DNA of 64,000 bases from Halogranum rubrum (GCF_900114455.1 NZ_FOTC01000005.1:148890-212889); one strand, 5' to 3'. Shown: positions 52,573 through 63,594, counted from the stretch's first letter. Notes: generated from the letters alone by a model not told the origin. Translations and numbers: made by a program.

Positions 52573-53055
52573 TCAGGGCGTTCCAACCGTCTCGTGACGC
52601 TTGTAGAGGTAGTACAGCGCCAGGGGGACGGTCACGACGAACGTCGTCGTCACCGCGCCCGCGAGAGCGACGAGACCGTAGAGCGTCGGGTCGGGCCGCC
52701 ACTCGTAGTCTGCGGTGGATTCGGTGATGGCGCGTGCGTCGACGTACATCGCGAGCGGGAAGACGAGCGTCAACAGGCCGCCGACGAGGGCGACGAAGAC
52801 GACTGCGAGCACCGCCGCGAAGAACGGCAGTACCGACAGAATCCCGGCGTCGAACCCGACGCCGACGACGAAGCTGAGGAGTCCGACGACGGCGAACGTG
52901 ACGCCGAAGAGCGTCCCGAGGAGCGCGAACAGCGGGACGGCGGCTATCCAGTACCACCACTTCGAGTCGACGCTCGCACGCGGGAGGAGGTCACCTATCG
53001 CGCCGTCTGTGGACTGTCGCTCGACCGACCGATTCGTGGATGGAGGGCTATCCAT
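52573..53055 (-). CDS. Membrane protein, function unknown
   Basis: 160 residues with about four helices between residues 34 and 155 (WWYWIAAVPLFALLGTLFGV; SVLPFFAAVLAVVFVALVGG). The charged N-terminal 30 residues and the C-terminal LYYLYKRHETVGTP are probably cytoplasmic. It resembles small haloarchaeal DUF membrane families but I cannot name one. Confidence 0.7.
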   Translation of the reverse strand: MDSPPSTNRSVERQSTDGAIGDLLPRASVDSKWWYWIAAVPLFALLGTLFGVTFAVVGLLSFVVGVGFDAGILSVLPFFAAVLAVVFVALVGGLLTLVFPLAMYVDARAITESTADYEWRPDPTLYGLVALAGAVTTTFVVTVPLALYYLYKRHETVGTP

Positions 53056-53153
53056 AGCTGAACTAGGGCGGCATCGCGCATAAATCCGCGTCGACCCGTC
53101 GCCGAGCGTGCCGCGACGAGTGGCTACTTACGCTCGCCCCGAGTGGGTCGGCT

Positions 53154-54179
53154 ATGCACGTACTTCTCGTCGGCGGCACCGGCCTCATCAGCACCGGAAT
53201 CACTCGCCAACTCGACGCCGCCGGCCACGACGTCACCTGTTACACTCGCGGCGAGACGGACGCCCGCATCCCGGAGTCCGTCGAGTTCGTCCACGGCGAC
53301 CGTACCGACTACGAGAAGTTCGAAGCGCAGATGGCCGACCTCGACGTCGACGCCGTCGTCGACATGGTCTGTTTCACACCCGAGGACGCCGAGAGCGCTA
53401 TCCGCGCCTTCTCGGGACGCGTCGACCGCTACGTCTTCTGTAGCACCATCGACGTCTACTCCCGTCCCGTCGCTCGGATGCCCCTCACCGAGGAGACGCC
53501 GCGACATCCGCCGACGAGCGAGTACGGCGAGGGGAAAGCCGACGCCGAGGACCGCTTCTTCGCGGCCTACGCGGACGAGGGGTTCCCCGTCACCATCCTC
53601 CGCCCGTGGCACACCTACGGCGAGGGTGGACAACTGATTCACACACTCGGCGACGCGACGAGCTATCTCGACCGAATTCGGGCGGGCAAACCTATCGTCG
53701 TCCACGGCGACGGCACGTCGGTGTGGGCACCCTGCCACCGCGACGACGTCGCTCGCTCTTTCGTGTCTGCAGTGGAAACAGAGGGGGTCGAGGGCGAGGC
53801 CTACCACGTCACCGCCGAGGAGCATCTGACGTGGAACGAGTACCACCGAACGGTCGCCACGGCCCTCGACGCACCCGAACCGGACCTCGTCCACGTCCCG
53901 ACCGAGGTGCTCACGGACCTCGTCCCCGAGCGAACGACGGGGCTCAGAGACCACTTCCAGTACAGTACGGTGTTCGACAACAGCAAGGCGCGCGCGGCGT
54001 TGGGTCACGAACAGACCATCGGGTGGGAGGAGGGCGTCCGCCGGACCGTCGAGTGGTTGGACGACCACGACCGAATCGACTCGTGGGAGTCGGACCCGAC
54101 ACCCGACCGTCTCGTCGAGGCGTGGCGCGACGCGCGAGCACATCTCGACACGACGTTCGACCGGGACCGGTCACCCTGA
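53154..54179 (+). CDS. NAD-dependent epimerase/dehydratase (extended SDR)
   Basis: 341 residues. The Rossmann motif HVLLVGGTGLISTGITRQL opens the protein; the catalytic YxxxK is in SEYGEGKADAE near residue 125, preceded by VFCSTIDVYS. The rest (WAPCHRDDVARSF, AYHVTAEEHLTWNEYH) fits the mRNA-binding/CSP41-like branch of nucleotide-sugar epimerases. Substrate unknown. Confidence 0.9.
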   Translation: MHVLLVGGTGLISTGITRQLDAAGHDVTCYTRGETDARIPESVEFVHGDRTDYEKFEAQMADLDVDAVVDMVCFTPEDAESAIRAFSGRVDRYVFCSTIDVYSRPVARMPLTEETPRHPPTSEYGEGKADAEDRFFAAYADEGFPVTILRPWHTYGEGGQLIHTLGDATSYLDRIRAGKPIVVHGDGTSVWAPCHRDDVARSFVSAVETEGVEGEAYHVTAEEHLTWNEYHRTVATALDAPEPDLVHVPTEVLTDLVPERTTGLRDHFQYSTVFDNSKARAALGHEQTIGWEEGVRRTVEWLDDHDRIDSWESDPTPDRLVEAWRDARAHLDTTFDRDRSP

Positions 54180-54247
54180 ACTGGGTCGCGTCCAGCGAGG
54201 ACTCGACTCGTCTCGACCATCCACGGTGTCGGCTATACGCTCACTGT

Positions 54248-54463
54248 CTACTGCATCACGTCGAGGTCGACGAACGCGCCTTCGGTAGCCGTAATCCACG
54301 CACCTTCGCTCACCGTTCCCGTCGTGTCGATGAGAAACAGTCTGCACTCGACCGGTTTGTCCCGCGCGAGTGTCAACTCGAACCCCACGAGCGGAGTCTC
54401 TCTCGCCGGACCAGTGGTCGTGTGTCGCTCGCCATCCCGTCTGTCGACTGCGTCTTCGTTCAT
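54248..54463 (-). CDS. Small haloarchaeal protein (resembles DUF7511)
   Basis: 71 residues from ATG at 54463 (earlier ATGs at 54478 and 54508 are possible). The end SEGAWITATEGAFVDLDVMQ and the VECRLFLIDTTG strand resemble a haloarchaeal family I recall as DUF7511. Unknown function; soluble and acidic. Confidence 0.55.
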   Translation of the reverse strand: MNEDAVDRRDGERHTTTGPARETPLVGFELTLARDKPVECRLFLIDTTGTVSEGAWITATEGAFVDLDVMQ

Positions 54464-54634
54464 TCTCTGTCTCCGCATCGTGAGGTCGCCGAGTCGAACC
54501 CCGTCCACTCGTTCGGACAGTCCAATTCACATCGACAGACGCTCGCCAGCGATATACGCTTTCGTTCGGTTCGCAGACTTCGAGAGCGACGGCGAACGGT
54601 TCGCACCGACTGCACGTGACTCGCTCGACGACAC

Positions 54635-55972
54635 CTACAGGGCGTGTTTGTACGCCTCTAACGTCTGTTCGATGTCTTCGTCGGTGTGGGCGTACGAGAC
54701 GAACTGCGACTCGAACTGATTCGCCGTCAAGAAGACACCCTGTTCTTTCATCTCGTGCCAGAAGATGCGCTCCCAGCGTTCGGTCTCGGCGTTGGCGACG
54801 TCTCCGCCGGTCTTCGGGCAGTGGTCGTAGCGCGGGCAGTCGGGTCGCTGCTGACAGCCAGCCTCACACTGCCCGTCGAGCATCGCCGGTTGCTCGCGGG
54901 TGAACACTGTCTTGAACATCGAGTCGGTGCCGACGACGGTGTACTCCGGTGCTTGGTCGGCACAGATGTCGGTGATTCCCTCTCGCAGTTTCTCGCCGAG
55001 TCGGTTGATGTGGTCGTACACGTCGTTCTCGGCGGCGTACTTCAGATACTCGTGGCCCGCCGCCATCGTCACCGGGTGGCCCGAGAAGGTTCCCGACTGG
55101 AACACGTCGCCGGCGGGTGTGAACTGCTCGATAATCTCCGACTTGCCGCCGATGGCACCGACCGGGAACCCGCCGCCGACAATCTTCCCGAAGGTGGTGA
55201 CGTCCGGTGTGACGCCGAACTTCGACTGGGCACAGCCGAGTCCACCGACACGGAACCCGGTGATGACCTCGTCGAAGACCAGAAGCGACCCGTAGTCGTC
55301 ACAGAGGTCACGGAGCGTCTGGTGGTAGCCGTCGACGGGCATCACGATTCCCATGTTCGCGAGGATGGGTTCGACGAGCACCGCCGCGATGTCGTCGCCG
55401 TGTTCTTCGAACACCTCCTGAATCGCCTCCTCGTCGTTGAACGGCACCGGCAGGGTGTGCTTGGCGAACTCCTGCGGGATGCCGCTCGTACTCGGTCGGG
55501 GATGGTCGGCGTCGCCCTCGACGAGCGTCGACTCCTGTGCGCCGTGGTAGCCGCCCTGCATGATGACTACCTTGTCGCGACCGGTGTAACCGCGGGCGAG
55601 GCGCACGGCCGAGACGGTGGCCTCCGTCCCGCTGTTGACGAACCGAATCATCTCGACCGACGGGACGTGGCGGGCGACGAACTCGGCGTGTTCTACCTCG
55701 ATCTCCGTGGGCGCGCCGTACATCGGCCCCGCGCTGGCGTACTTCTGAATCGCCGACTGCACGGGTTCGGGTGCGTCGTGGCCGTAGAGCAGTGGGCCGT
55801 AGCCCATCACGTAGTCGACGTAGCGGTTGCCGTCGGCGTCGATGACGTGGCCGCCGTCGCCGCGCTCGACGAAGAAGGGGTACGGTCGAGTCGCACGAAC
55901 AGAGGAGTTGACGCCGCCGGGCATCACCGAGAGGGCACGGTCGTAGAGGTCGCGTGATCGCTCGTGGTTCAT
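54635..55972 (-). CDS. hemL: Glutamate-1-semialdehyde 2,1-aminomutase
   Basis: 445 residues from ATG at 55972 (longer in-frame readings upstream are non-coding). The PLP lysine is K263 in [18 protein letters not shown]; other landmarks are [31 protein letters not shown] and [14 protein letters not shown]. It forms 5-aminolevulinate from glutamate-1-semialdehyde for tetrapyrroles. Three cysteine-containing stretches ([19 protein letters not shown]) in the C-terminal part are unusual for the family and could bind a metal. Confidence 0.96.
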   Translation of the reverse strand: MNHERSRDLYDRALSVMPGGVNSSVRATRPYPFFVERGDGGHVIDADGNRYVDYVMGYGPLLYGHDAPEPVQSAIQKYASAGPMYGAPTEIEVEHAEFVARHVPSVEMIRFVNSGTEATVSAVRLARGYTGRDKVVIMQGGYHGAQESTLVEGDADHPRPSTSGIPQEFAKHTLPVPFNDEEAIQEVFEEHGDDIAAVLVEPILANMGIVMPVDGYHQTLRDLCDDYGSLLVFDEVITGFRVGGLGCAQSKFGVTPDVTTFGKIVGGGFPVGAIGGKSEIIEQFTPAGDVFQSGTFSGHPVTMAAGHEYLKYAAENDVYDHINRLGEKLREGITDICADQAPEYTVVGTDSMFKTVFTREQPAMLDGQCEAGCQQRPDCPRYDHCPKTGGDVANAETERWERIFWHEMKEQGVFLTANQFESQFVSYAHTDEDIEQTLEAYKHAL

Positions 55973-56078
55973 GTCTCGACGTTTCGGACGGGTGCCGGAT
56001 AGTCGTTTCTGGGATCGGTCGACGAGTCCGACAGAGTTGGACCGACACGCTCTCCACTCCCGCCCGACGAGAGTCGAT

Positions 56079-56984
56079 GTGACTCGGCACCGAAATCTCC
56101 TCGCGTTTCTCCTCCTCGCTGTTCTCTGGGGTGCGTCGTATCCAGCGGTCAAAGCCGGCCTCGCCGGTTTTCCGCCGATTCTCTTCGCAGCACTCCGGTT
56201 CGATCTCGTCGGTCTGCTCGTCCTCGGCTACGTCGTAGTCAGCGACCGGCGCTGGCGACCGTCTCGCACCGACCTCCCGAACATCGTCGCGGGTGCGACG
56301 CTGTTCATCGCCGTCCACAACGGCCTGCTGTTCGTCGGACAGGACTACGTCACGAGCGCGGTGAGTGCGATCATCCTCAGCACGATTCCCGTCCTCTCGG
56401 CGGGGTTCGCCCGGCCCGTCTTCCCCGAGGAACGACTCACGCCGCTCGACGTCGGTGGCATCCTGATCGGTCTCGTCGGCGTCGTCGTCATCGCCGCACC
56501 GAATCCACGAATCGCCACCACGCCGGACCTGTTCGGGGTCGGCATCCTCCTGCTGTCGGCGGCAGCGTTCGCACTCGGCGGCGTCGTCACGCGCTATCTG
56601 CGCCCGGTGGGACCTCGCTTTCCTCTCGCGGCGTATCAGGGGTGGACGATGCTCCTCGGCGGCGGGATGCTCCACCTCGGGAGTCTCGCACTCGGCGAAC
56701 GTCAGTCGGTCGACCTCTCCGTGAGTGTCGTCATCGCGTTCGTGTATCTCGTCCCCTTCGCAGGCGCACTGGGTTACCTGCTCTACTTCGACCTACTCGA
56801 CCGACTCGGACCGGTCGAGATAAATCTCGTCGGCTACGTCTCTCCCGTCTTCGCGGCACTCGTCGGATGGGCGCTGCTCGACGAACCGTTCGTCGCGACG
56901 ACGGCCCTCGGATTCGGCGTCATCGTCGTCGGTTTCCTGCTCGTCAAGCGCCGGGCGATTCGTGCGCAACTGGTCGGCGCGTAG
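56079..56984 (+). CDS. EamA/DMT-family transporter
   Basis: 301 residues from GTG at 56079, just where the first helix begins; this avoids overlap with the hemL start on the other strand. Ten helices in two EamA repeats are visible, with [16 protein letters not shown] early and [17 protein letters not shown] late. It probably exports or imports small metabolites (amino acids, nucleotides); substrate unknown. Confidence 0.9.
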   Translation: MTRHRNLLAFLLLAVLWGASYPAVKAGLAGFPPILFAALRFDLVGLLVLGYVVVSDRRWRPSRTDLPNIVAGATLFIAVHNGLLFVGQDYVTSAVSAIILSTIPVLSAGFARPVFPEERLTPLDVGGILIGLVGVVVIAAPNPRIATTPDLFGVGILLLSAAAFALGGVVTRYLRPVGPRFPLAAYQGWTMLLGGGMLHLGSLALGERQSVDLSVSVVIAFVYLVPFAGALGYLLYFDLLDRLGPVEINLVGYVSPVFAALVGWALLDEPFVATTALGFGVIVVGFLLVKRRAIRAQLVGA

Positions 56985-56995
56985 TTGGCTCCCGA

Positions 56996-57367
56996 CTACA
57001 CCGCGTCGCGACCCCGTTCACCCGTCCGAATCTGGACGGCGTCGGCGACGTCGACGACGAATATCTTGCCGTCGCCAGGCTCACCCGTCGTGGCCGACTC
57101 GCGTATCGCCTCGACGACGTCGGCGGCGGGGATATCGGAGACGATGCACTCGATTTTGACCTTCTGGTGGAGGTCGACGGTGTACTCCTCACCCCGCCAC
57201 TGACCTTTCTTCGCGGGCTGATTGCCGCGGCCGGAGACGTTCGTCACGGTGAGTGAGGGTGCGCCAATCTCGGCGAGTCCCCGCTTCACGTCGGCGAGTT
57301 TGTCGGGACGGACGACGGCCATGACGAGTTTGATACCACCGTCGTTCGGAAGGTCTGTGTCAGACAT
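56996..57367 (-). CDS. glnK: PII nitrogen regulatory protein GlnK (copy 1)
   Basis: 123 residues from ATG at 57367. PII hallmarks: [20 protein letters not shown], the T-loop with the modifiable/contact Tyr in [17 protein letters not shown], and the C-terminal [16 protein letters not shown]/2-oxoglutarate site. As a trimer it senses ATP/ADP and 2-oxoglutarate and plugs the Amt channel. It is the third gene of amt1-glnK2-glnK1 and shares a 54-bp identical block with glnK2. Confidence 0.95.
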   Translation of the reverse strand: MSDTDLPNDGGIKLVMAVVRPDKLADVKRGLAEIGAPSLTVTNVSGRGNQPAKKGQWRGEEYTVDLHQKVKIECIVSDIPAADVVEAIRESATTGEPGDGKIFVVDVADAVQIRTGERGRDAV

Positions 57368-57550
57368 ACACATACGACGACGTGCGAGTGACTTAGTTTC
57401 GTCGCCGTCACGTCGCTGTCTCGCTGTTTCGGTGTTTCGTGTCTCCCCGACTCCCTTCACCGACGCAGTCACTTCGTCGACGCAGTTGCTCGTGGCGGTG
57501 GTCGTCAAAAGAAAACGTGGGACGTGGTGGTGAGACGTCGGCCGAGGGCG

Positions 57551-57916
57551 TCAGACTGCTTCGGGACCGGACGAACCGGTTCTGACCTGCATCGCATCCT
57601 CGACGTCGATGACGAATATCTTACCGTCGCCAGGTTCGCCGGTGTACGCGGCTTCGCGTATCGCCTCGACGACGTCGTCGGCGGGGATGTCGCCGACGAT
57701 ACACTCGATTTTGACCTTCTGGTGGAGGTCGACAGTGTACTCCTCGCCGCGCCACTGACCCTTCTTCGCGGGTTGGCTCCCGCGGCCGGAGACGTTCGTC
57801 ACGGTGAGCGACGGTGCGCCAATCTCGGCGAGGCCTTGCTTCACGTCGGCGAGTTTGTCGGGACGGACGACGGCCATGACGAGTTTGATACCGCCGTCGT
57901 TGGGTTCGTCGCTCAT
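57551..57916 (-). CDS. glnK: PII nitrogen regulatory protein GlnK (copy 2)
   Basis: 121 residues, starting in the stop of amt1 (ATGA). It has the same motifs as copy 1: [35 protein letters not shown] and [13 protein letters not shown]. Translational coupling to the ammonium channel is classic for its partner role in channel gating. The protein differs from copy 1 mainly at the N-terminus and in the C-terminal third. Confidence 0.95.
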   Translation of the reverse strand: MSDEPNDGGIKLVMAVVRPDKLADVKQGLAEIGAPSLTVTNVSGRGSQPAKKGQWRGEEYTVDLHQKVKIECIVGDIPADDVVEAIREAAYTGEPGDGKIFVIDVEDAMQVRTGSSGPEAV

Positions 57917-59286
57917 TCGTCTTTCCCTCCGTCAGTCCGGACCGTGCCGTCGACCGGGACGCCTGCACCGTCGGTGACGGGTTCTGGCTTGCCGAACTCG
58001 GGGTAGGTGTCGACGCCGTGTTCGGACGTGTCGAGGCCTTCGCGCTCGTGTTCGGCGCTGACGCGGAGTTCACCCGTCGCCTGGATGCCGCGGAAGACGA
58101 CGTACGTCGCGCCGAACGTCCACAGCGCGATGACGGCGACGCCGACGACCTGTGGAATCGCCAGCGAGACGAACGACGCACTGCCGTTCCAGAAACTCGT
58201 CGCGAAGAACGGGAACATGAGTGCTCCCAGTATCCCCGCAGAGCCGTGAACCGGGAAGACCGCACAGACGTCGTCGATGTGCAGGCGCTTCTCGATGAAG
58301 CCGAAGACGATGGGTAGTTGTGCGCCGGCGAGCAGGCCGACGACGATTGCGCCGGGCCAGACGATGGCGTCCGCGATAGAGGTGATGCCGACCAGGCCTG
58401 CGAGCAGACCGTTCGCGACGTAGAGCGTGTCGACCTTGCCGGTCTTCTGCATCGCGACGGCGGCCGCGCCGATTGCGCCTGCGGCCATGCCGAGCGTCGT
58501 CACGAGGGCGACCCGCCCGACGTAGGCGAAGGAACCGAGCGTGACCTCACCCGCATCGTTCAGTGCGAGCGGTGCGGCGGCGGTGCCGACGTTGAAACCG
58601 TACCAGCCGAAGGCCAGAATCAACGTGCCGAGAACGGCGAAGGAGAGCGAGTGGCCGGGAATGACGTTCACGCTTCCATCTGCGTTGAAGCGGTCCATCC
58701 GCGGACCGATGATCCACGCGGCGGTGAGACCGGCGAGGCCGCCCATCCCGTGGACGATCATGCCGCCCGCGAAGTCGTGAAAGCCCATCGCCCCGAGGAA
58801 GCCGCCGGCCCACGTGAAGCCGACGACGACGGGGTAGATGACGGCCGCGAGGAGGATGGTGTAGCTGATGTACGCACGGAGTTTCGCGCGTCCGGCGACA
58901 GCGCCGGAGACGATGGTCGCCGCCGTCATGGCGAAGACGGCCCCGAAGAGCCAGTCGGTCCACGCGGTGACGCTCGCGGCGTCGGGTGCGTAGATGGCCA
59001 TGAACGCCTCGGTGATGGAGACGCCGCCGCCGCCGGTGAGACCGCCGACGATAGTCGAGACGGCCGCCCCTACCAGGAAGAAGACGATGACCCCGACGCT
59101 CCACGTCAGGAGGTTCTTCGTCAACTGGTTGGCGACGTTCTTCGAACGCACTTGTCCGGCTTCGAGCATGGCGAAACCGGCGTGCATGAAGAAGATGAGG
59201 AAGGTCACAGTGAGGACCCACACGAGGTTGACGCCAGTGACGATGGCGTCCATACCCGTCTGAAGTGGGAGACTCGCCAGACTCAT
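57913..59286 (-). CDS. amt: Ammonium transporter Amt (copy 1)
   Basis: 457 residues and 11 helices. The family markers are [40 protein letters not shown] (pore His) and the late [13 protein letters not shown] (second pore His). It conducts NH3/NH4+ and is gated by the GlnK encoded just downstream. The C-terminal 60 residues form a long acidic tail ending [14 protein letters not shown] stands 7 nt before the ATG. Confidence 0.96.
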   Translation of the reverse strand: MSLASLPLQTGMDAIVTGVNLVWVLTVTFLIFFMHAGFAMLEAGQVRSKNVANQLTKNLLTWSVGVIVFFLVGAAVSTIVGGLTGGGGVSITEAFMAIYAPDAASVTAWTDWLFGAVFAMTAATIVSGAVAGRAKLRAYISYTILLAAVIYPVVVGFTWAGGFLGAMGFHDFAGGMIVHGMGGLAGLTAAWIIGPRMDRFNADGSVNVIPGHSLSFAVLGTLILAFGWYGFNVGTAAAPLALNDAGEVTLGSFAYVGRVALVTTLGMAAGAIGAAAVAMQKTGKVDTLYVANGLLAGLVGITSIADAIVWPGAIVVGLLAGAQLPIVFGFIEKRLHIDDVCAVFPVHGSAGILGALMFPFFATSFWNGSASFVSLAIPQVVGVAVIALWTFGATYVVFRGIQATGELRVSAEHEREGLDTSEHGVDTYPEFGKPEPVTDGAGVPVDGTVRTDGGKDE

Positions 59287-59705
59287 GCTGGTTCCTCCGG
59301 TGGTGCGTTGGTGGTGGTGGTGCTGCTTGGACAGTTGTCGATGTTTTCCGAATTCGCTACCATGTTTGTCAACCGTTTGTACTCAACAGTCAGCACGTAG
59401 AGGGTAATAAGTATAATGACGAAAAAGAAAATTTATACAGGCTCAAAATGGACGTTTGGTAGAACTACAAGCGAATATAGTGTGTATAAGGTCCTTGTCT
59501 ACGGTGTCTTCGGACAAATGTTGCCGGATGGGTGGACGATTGTCGTGTCGACTCACCCGTGCTCGTCGCTCACATCCAGCGCGCGCTGGGTGGTAGGATG
59601 GGACGACTCACGGTTCGAACGAGCGGCACAAAAGAGACCGAACGGAGGGGAGGGGTATGGTTGGAGACTCAGTCGCGGGGACCTGTTACCGACGTAGCGG
59701 AGCGC
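59287..59705. other. Gap between glnK3 and amt1 with the amt1 promoter
   Basis: 419 bp, no gene. AT-rich DNA around 59400-59440 includes TTATACTT on the minus strand (59409-59416), a candidate TATA box about 120 nt before amt1, so amt1 should have a leader with its GGAGG ribosome site. Confidence 0.5.
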
Positions 59706-60107
59706 TCAGACGGCGATGGTTCCCTCCTTGCCGGTTCGCACCTGGACGGCCTTCTCGACGTCGATGACGAATATCTTGCCGTCGCCGGGTTCACCGGTGT
59801 TCGCGGCGTCCCGGATGGCGTCGACGACGTCGTCGGCGGGAATGTCGGCGACGACGCACTCGACTTTGACCTTCTGGTGGAGGTCGACGGTGTAGCTCTC
59901 GCCGCGCCACTGGCCTTTCTTCGCGGGTTGGTTCCCGCGACCGGAGACCTGTGTGACGGTGAGCGAGGGCGCACCGACTTCGGCGAGTGCGGTCTTGATC
60001 TCGCTCAGTCGGTCCGGGCGAACGACTGCCATGATGAGTTTGATGCTACCGTCGTTCGGCTGTTCGACCTCGTCGCTGTCGTCGACGTCGATTTCTTCGT
60101 CGCTCAT
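59706..60107 (-). CDS. glnK: PII nitrogen regulatory protein GlnK (copy 3)
   Basis: 133 residues, starting in the stop of amt2 (ATGA). The PII core ([48 protein letters not shown]) is preceded by an acidic extension of about 17 residues ([17 protein letters not shown]). The T-loop has RGESYT instead of RGEEYT. It is the dedicated partner of amt2. Confidence 0.95.
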   Translation of the reverse strand: MSDEEIDVDDSDEVEQPNDGSIKLIMAVVRPDRLSEIKTALAEVGAPSLTVTQVSGRGNQPAKKGQWRGESYTVDLHQKVKVECVVADIPADDVVDAIRDAANTGEPGDGKIFVIDVEKAVQVRTGKEGTIAV

Positions 60108-61513
60108 TCGTCGTCACCACCGAGGTTGCTGTCAACTCCACCGACCTCGTCGGTAGTCGATACCGACTCGGACCCGCCGTCCGCCCGAACGGGGTTGCCG
60201 AGGGCAGATTCGGGGCCGCTGTCGCCGACGAACTCGGGGTACGTCGTCACGCCGTGTTCGCCCTGGTCCAGACCTTCGCTCTCTTCTTCGTCGGAGACGC
60301 GGAGTCCGTACACCGCGTCGGCGATGGCGAAGACGATGCCCGAGGCGACGATGGTCCACAGTGCGATGATTGCGACGCCGAGCACTTGCATGATGAGTTG
60401 ATTCACGCCCATGAAGCCACCCACACCGAAGACCGGGATGAGTGCCGTGCCGAGCGCACCGGCCGCACCGTGAACCGCGAAGACACCACACACGTCGTCG
60501 ATCTTCAGCGTGTCGACCGTGAAGCGGTAGGCGGGCAGGACGATTGCGCCGCCGAGTGCGCCGAGGATGAGACCGCCCCACCACGTGACGTGAGGCACCG
60601 CGCCCGTCACGGCGACGAGACCGGCCAGCAGGCCGTTTGCCATCCAAAGCGGGTCGGGTTTGCCCTGCCACGAGGTGGAGACGAGCATCGCGGCGACTGC
60701 ACCGGCACCCATGCCGAGCGTCGTCACGAGCGCGACGCGACCGAGTGCCGCACCCATGAACTGGAGGCTACCGTCTTCTGCGACGGCGAGCACCGTCGCC
60801 TGCGTCCCGACGTTGAAGCCGTACCAACCGAAGGCGAGGATGAGCGTGCCGAGGACGGCGAGCAGCATCGAGTGGCCGGGAATGGCTCGACTGTTTCCGT
60901 TCTCGTCGAAGCGACCCTTCCGCGGGCCGACCATCTTCGCACCCACGAGACCGGCGATACCGCCGACCATGTGGACGACCGTCGCACCGGCGAAGTCGAG
61001 GTAACCGACGCCGAGCGCCTGTCCGAGGAAACCGCCCCCGGAGAGTAGGCCACCGGACCACGTCAGCCCCTGTACGACGGGGTAGATGAAGCCCGTGATG
61101 ACCGCGGCGAAGAGGACATACGCCTTGAAGTTCATGCGTTCTGCGACGGCTCCGGAGACGATGGTCGCCGCCGTCATGGCGAAGACGGCCCCGAAGAGCC
61201 AGTCGATCCACACCGTGTCGTCACCGATGTACGAGAACGCGCCGGCGAGGTCGACCGTGCCAGTCGACGTGAGGCCACCGACGATAGTCGCGACACCTGC
61301 ACCGACGACGAAGTAGACGAGCACGCCCAGCGCCCAGTCGGTCATGTTCTTCATCAGGACGTTGCCGACGTTCTTCGCACGAACTTGTCCTGCCTCCAGC
61401 AGCGCGAAGCCGGGCTGCATGAAGAAGATGAGAAACGAGACGACCAGAATCCAGACGTAGTTGATTCCGTTGGCGATGGTCGCCGGGTCGGCCTGCAGGG
61501 GAAGTCCCATCAC
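60104..61513 (-). CDS. amt: Ammonium transporter Amt (copy 2)
   Basis: 469 residues and 11 helices with [20 protein letters not shown], the pore-His segment [20 protein letters not shown] and [14 protein letters not shown]. The acidic C-terminal tail (about 60 residues) is longer than in bacteria. It starts GTG-ATG after AAAGGAGGTG; GTG at 61513 is 7 nt and ATG at 61510 is 10 nt from that site. It is upstream of glnK3. Confidence 0.95.
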   Translation of the reverse strand: MMGLPLQADPATIANGINYVWILVVSFLIFFMQPGFALLEAGQVRAKNVGNVLMKNMTDWALGVLVYFVVGAGVATIVGGLTSTGTVDLAGAFSYIGDDTVWIDWLFGAVFAMTAATIVSGAVAERMNFKAYVLFAAVITGFIYPVVQGLTWSGGLLSGGGFLGQALGVGYLDFAGATVVHMVGGIAGLVGAKMVGPRKGRFDENGNSRAIPGHSMLLAVLGTLILAFGWYGFNVGTQATVLAVAEDGSLQFMGAALGRVALVTTLGMGAGAVAAMLVSTSWQGKPDPLWMANGLLAGLVAVTGAVPHVTWWGGLILGALGGAIVLPAYRFTVDTLKIDDVCGVFAVHGAAGALGTALIPVFGVGGFMGVNQLIMQVLGVAIIALWTIVASGIVFAIADAVYGLRVSDEEESEGLDQGEHGVTTYPEFVGDSGPESALGNPVRADGGSESVSTTDEVGGVDSNLGGDDE

Positions 61514-61878
61514 CTGAACACACCTCCTTTCGGGGTGGTCGCTGCACGTCCATCCACTGATTCGCTGGTTTGCTTCGCATTCATGAAGTCAATCACGGTC
61601 GAGCTTCAGGACAACGTACTACATAAAGTGTAGGGTTGCAAACTCCTAATTATGGGTGGTGTTTGTGGGCATATGGACAAAATCGGTAACAATATAACCA
61701 GTATAAGGTTGTATTTCGTCCAGTTGTAGACAGTGGCTACCAGTAGTTGTGAAACAGTTGTCGGCGAAATAATGTGTCGTCGTCGGCCGTTCACCCACGC
61801 GCATGGGTGGCGTTGACACCCTCTCGCCGACGTCGTGACGTCCTCACGTCAGCGCCACTCTGTTCGTCTCGGCGACGC
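61514..61878. other. Gap between hemB and amt2
   Basis: 365 bp, AT-rich to the left, no gene. It holds the amt2 ribosome site (AAAGGAGGTG, 61521-61530), a TATA-like CTTTATG on the minus strand near 61622-61630, and a CACCCA/TGGGTG stem near 61793-61810 next to the hemB end. Confidence 0.45.
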
Positions 61879-62859
61879 TCAGAGCGACTCGGCGACGTCC
61901 TCGGCGAAGTACGTCAGAATCAGGTCGGCACCGGCGCGCTTGATGGAGAGCAGCGACTCGACGGCCGTCTCTTCGAGGTTCAGCCACCCCTTGTCGGCGG
62001 CGGCGTGGAGCATCGCGTACTCGCCGGAGACGTTGTAGGCGGCGACGGGGTGGTCGAACGCCTCGCGCACGTCGCGGACGATGTCGAGGTAGGGAAGCGC
62101 GGGTTTGACCATCAGTACGTCCGCACCCTCTTCGACGTCTAGTTTGACCTCGCGCATCGCCTCGCGGGCGTTGGCCGGGTCCATCTGGTAGTGTCGGCGG
62201 TCACCGAACGCGGGTGCGCCGTCGGCGGCGTCGCGGAACGGGCCGTAGAACGCCGACTCGTACTTCGCGGCGTAACTCATGATGGGCACGTCCGAGAAGC
62301 CCGACTCGTCCAGTCCCTCGCGAATCGCACGGACCATCCCGTCGGCCATCGCGGAAGGAGCGACCATGTCGGCACCGGCGTCGGCGTGCGAGACGGCCGT
62401 CTTCGAGAGTAGTTCGAGCGTCTCGTCGTTCTGGACGGTCAATCGCGGGTTCTCCTCCGCCTCGGGTTCGACCAGGCCGCAGTGGCCGTGGCTGGTGTAC
62501 TCGCAGAGACAGACGTCGGTGATGACGTAGGTGTCCGTCTCGGCTTTCACACGGCGCGTCGCCTCTTGGACGACGCCGTCTTCTGCCCACGCACGCGACC
62601 CGTACTCGTCTTTCGCGTTCGGGATGCCGAACAGCATCACCGCCTCGACGCCCGTCTCACGAATCTCCTCGACGCGCGCTACTGCCTCGTCGACGGGGAC
62701 GCGTTCGTGGCCCGGCATCGTCTCGATGGGGACGCGTTCGTCCGTCGTCGCGTCGACGAAGACGGGCGCGATGAGGTCCGTCGCGTCGAGTCGCGTCTCG
62801 CTGACCAGCGGGCGAACGCCGTCGGTCCGAAGCCGACGTGGGCGGTCTCTCAGGTTCAT
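61879..62859 (-). CDS. hemB: Delta-aminolevulinic acid dehydratase (porphobilinogen synthase)
   Basis: 326 residues from ATG at 62859. The zinc-type metal site DVCLCEYTSHGHCG is intact, and the two Schiff-base lysines are in IMSYAAKYESAFYGPFRDA and VLMVKPALPYLD. It joins two 5-aminolevulinate molecules into porphobilinogen. It stands alone, apart from hemL at 55 kb and hemC-cobA-hemD at 50 kb. Confidence 0.97.
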   Translation of the reverse strand: MNLRDRPRRLRTDGVRPLVSETRLDATDLIAPVFVDATTDERVPIETMPGHERVPVDEAVARVEEIRETGVEAVMLFGIPNAKDEYGSRAWAEDGVVQEATRRVKAETDTYVITDVCLCEYTSHGHCGLVEPEAEENPRLTVQNDETLELLSKTAVSHADAGADMVAPSAMADGMVRAIREGLDESGFSDVPIMSYAAKYESAFYGPFRDAADGAPAFGDRRHYQMDPANAREAMREVKLDVEEGADVLMVKPALPYLDIVRDVREAFDHPVAAYNVSGEYAMLHAAADKGWLNLEETAVESLLSIKRAGADLILTYFAEDVAESL

Positions 62860-62956
62860 ACTCGGCGTTCGGGTGGGCCGTGGAAAACCACATCGCTCCC
62901 TCGTCGTGGTGGCTCTGGTTCTGCCGTGTTGATGGCCGGGAACTGATAGGAACCGC

Positions 62957-62991
62957 GTGCTGAATATAGAGGGTGAGTTCAGCATGCTCAT
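62957..62991 (+). repeat. GTGCTGAA-type dispersed repeat, copy D
   Basis: GTGCTGAA, a 13-nt centre with AGAGGGTG and TTCAGCAT repeat the layout of copy B; ATGCTCATT follows as in copy C. It lies at the step from GC-rich hemB to AT-rich DNA. Confidence 0.55.
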
Positions 62992-63084
62992 TGAAACCTC
63001 CCAGTTTCCGTCAGAGGTGGTCTGATTATTTACTTCAGAATTATGGTTACTGTTATGCCACTATGGTGCTCTCTTTTTTAATTG

Positions 63085-63594
63085 ATGACCTCCACACGCC
63101 GAGACTTCCTCCGTTTGATTCCTCTTGTTGCTGTAAGTGGAATTAGTGGGTGTGTTCGACCTGTCTTCAACACCTTCACTCAATCACCCGATGCATGGCA
63201 AGTTTCAACCGTTATCTCCGATTCACCCCTCCTCAGCGACGCACCAACAGAGCCTGGTTCGCTACATGGGGTACTCATTCAGAATTCTGCAGATGCGCGA
63301 GAACACTTCCGTAGCACGAAAGTGTTCGATCCTGCTGAGAATGGTTACTTCTCACTTGATTACTCTACGCACGTTGTATCAGTTGTCCACGCTGTTCTCC
63401 GTGAAGACCAAATCTTGACGACGAAAGTCACCGACATCAGCGAAGATTCGTTGCGAATGACAGCCACGATTGAAAAGAAGGAAACAGATTACAGTGACAC
63501 CCATATAGAAACCACATTAATCACGTGGCAGCTGAATGGTCATCCCAAACCGGCAGCTCTAGAGCTGGTACTTAGCGATAAGTCGGACTCGTAG
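63085..63594 (+). CDS. Tat-signal lipoprotein, unknown
   Basis: 169 residues from ATG at 63085. MTSTRRDFLRLIPLVAVSGI then SGC is a Tat signal with lipobox. The mature part has a beta-rich pattern (FDPAENGYFSLDYSTHVVSV; MTATIEKKETDYSDTHIETT). The GC content is clearly lower than in the rest of the window, indicating transfer; it lies between a dispersed repeat and an insertion sequence. Family not recognised. Confidence 0.7.
   Translation: MTSTRRDFLRLIPLVAVSGISGCVRPVFNTFTQSPDAWQVSTVISDSPLLSDAPTEPGSLHGVLIQNSADAREHFRSTKVFDPAENGYFSLDYSTHVVSVVHAVLREDQILTTKVTDISEDSLRMTATIEKKETDYSDTHIETTLITWQLNGHPKPAALELVLSDKSDS

Noticed and set aside
56996..57508. A 170-residue version of the first PII protein
   Set aside because: The extra 47 N-terminal residues have no PII similarity; the ATG at 57367 fits the family.
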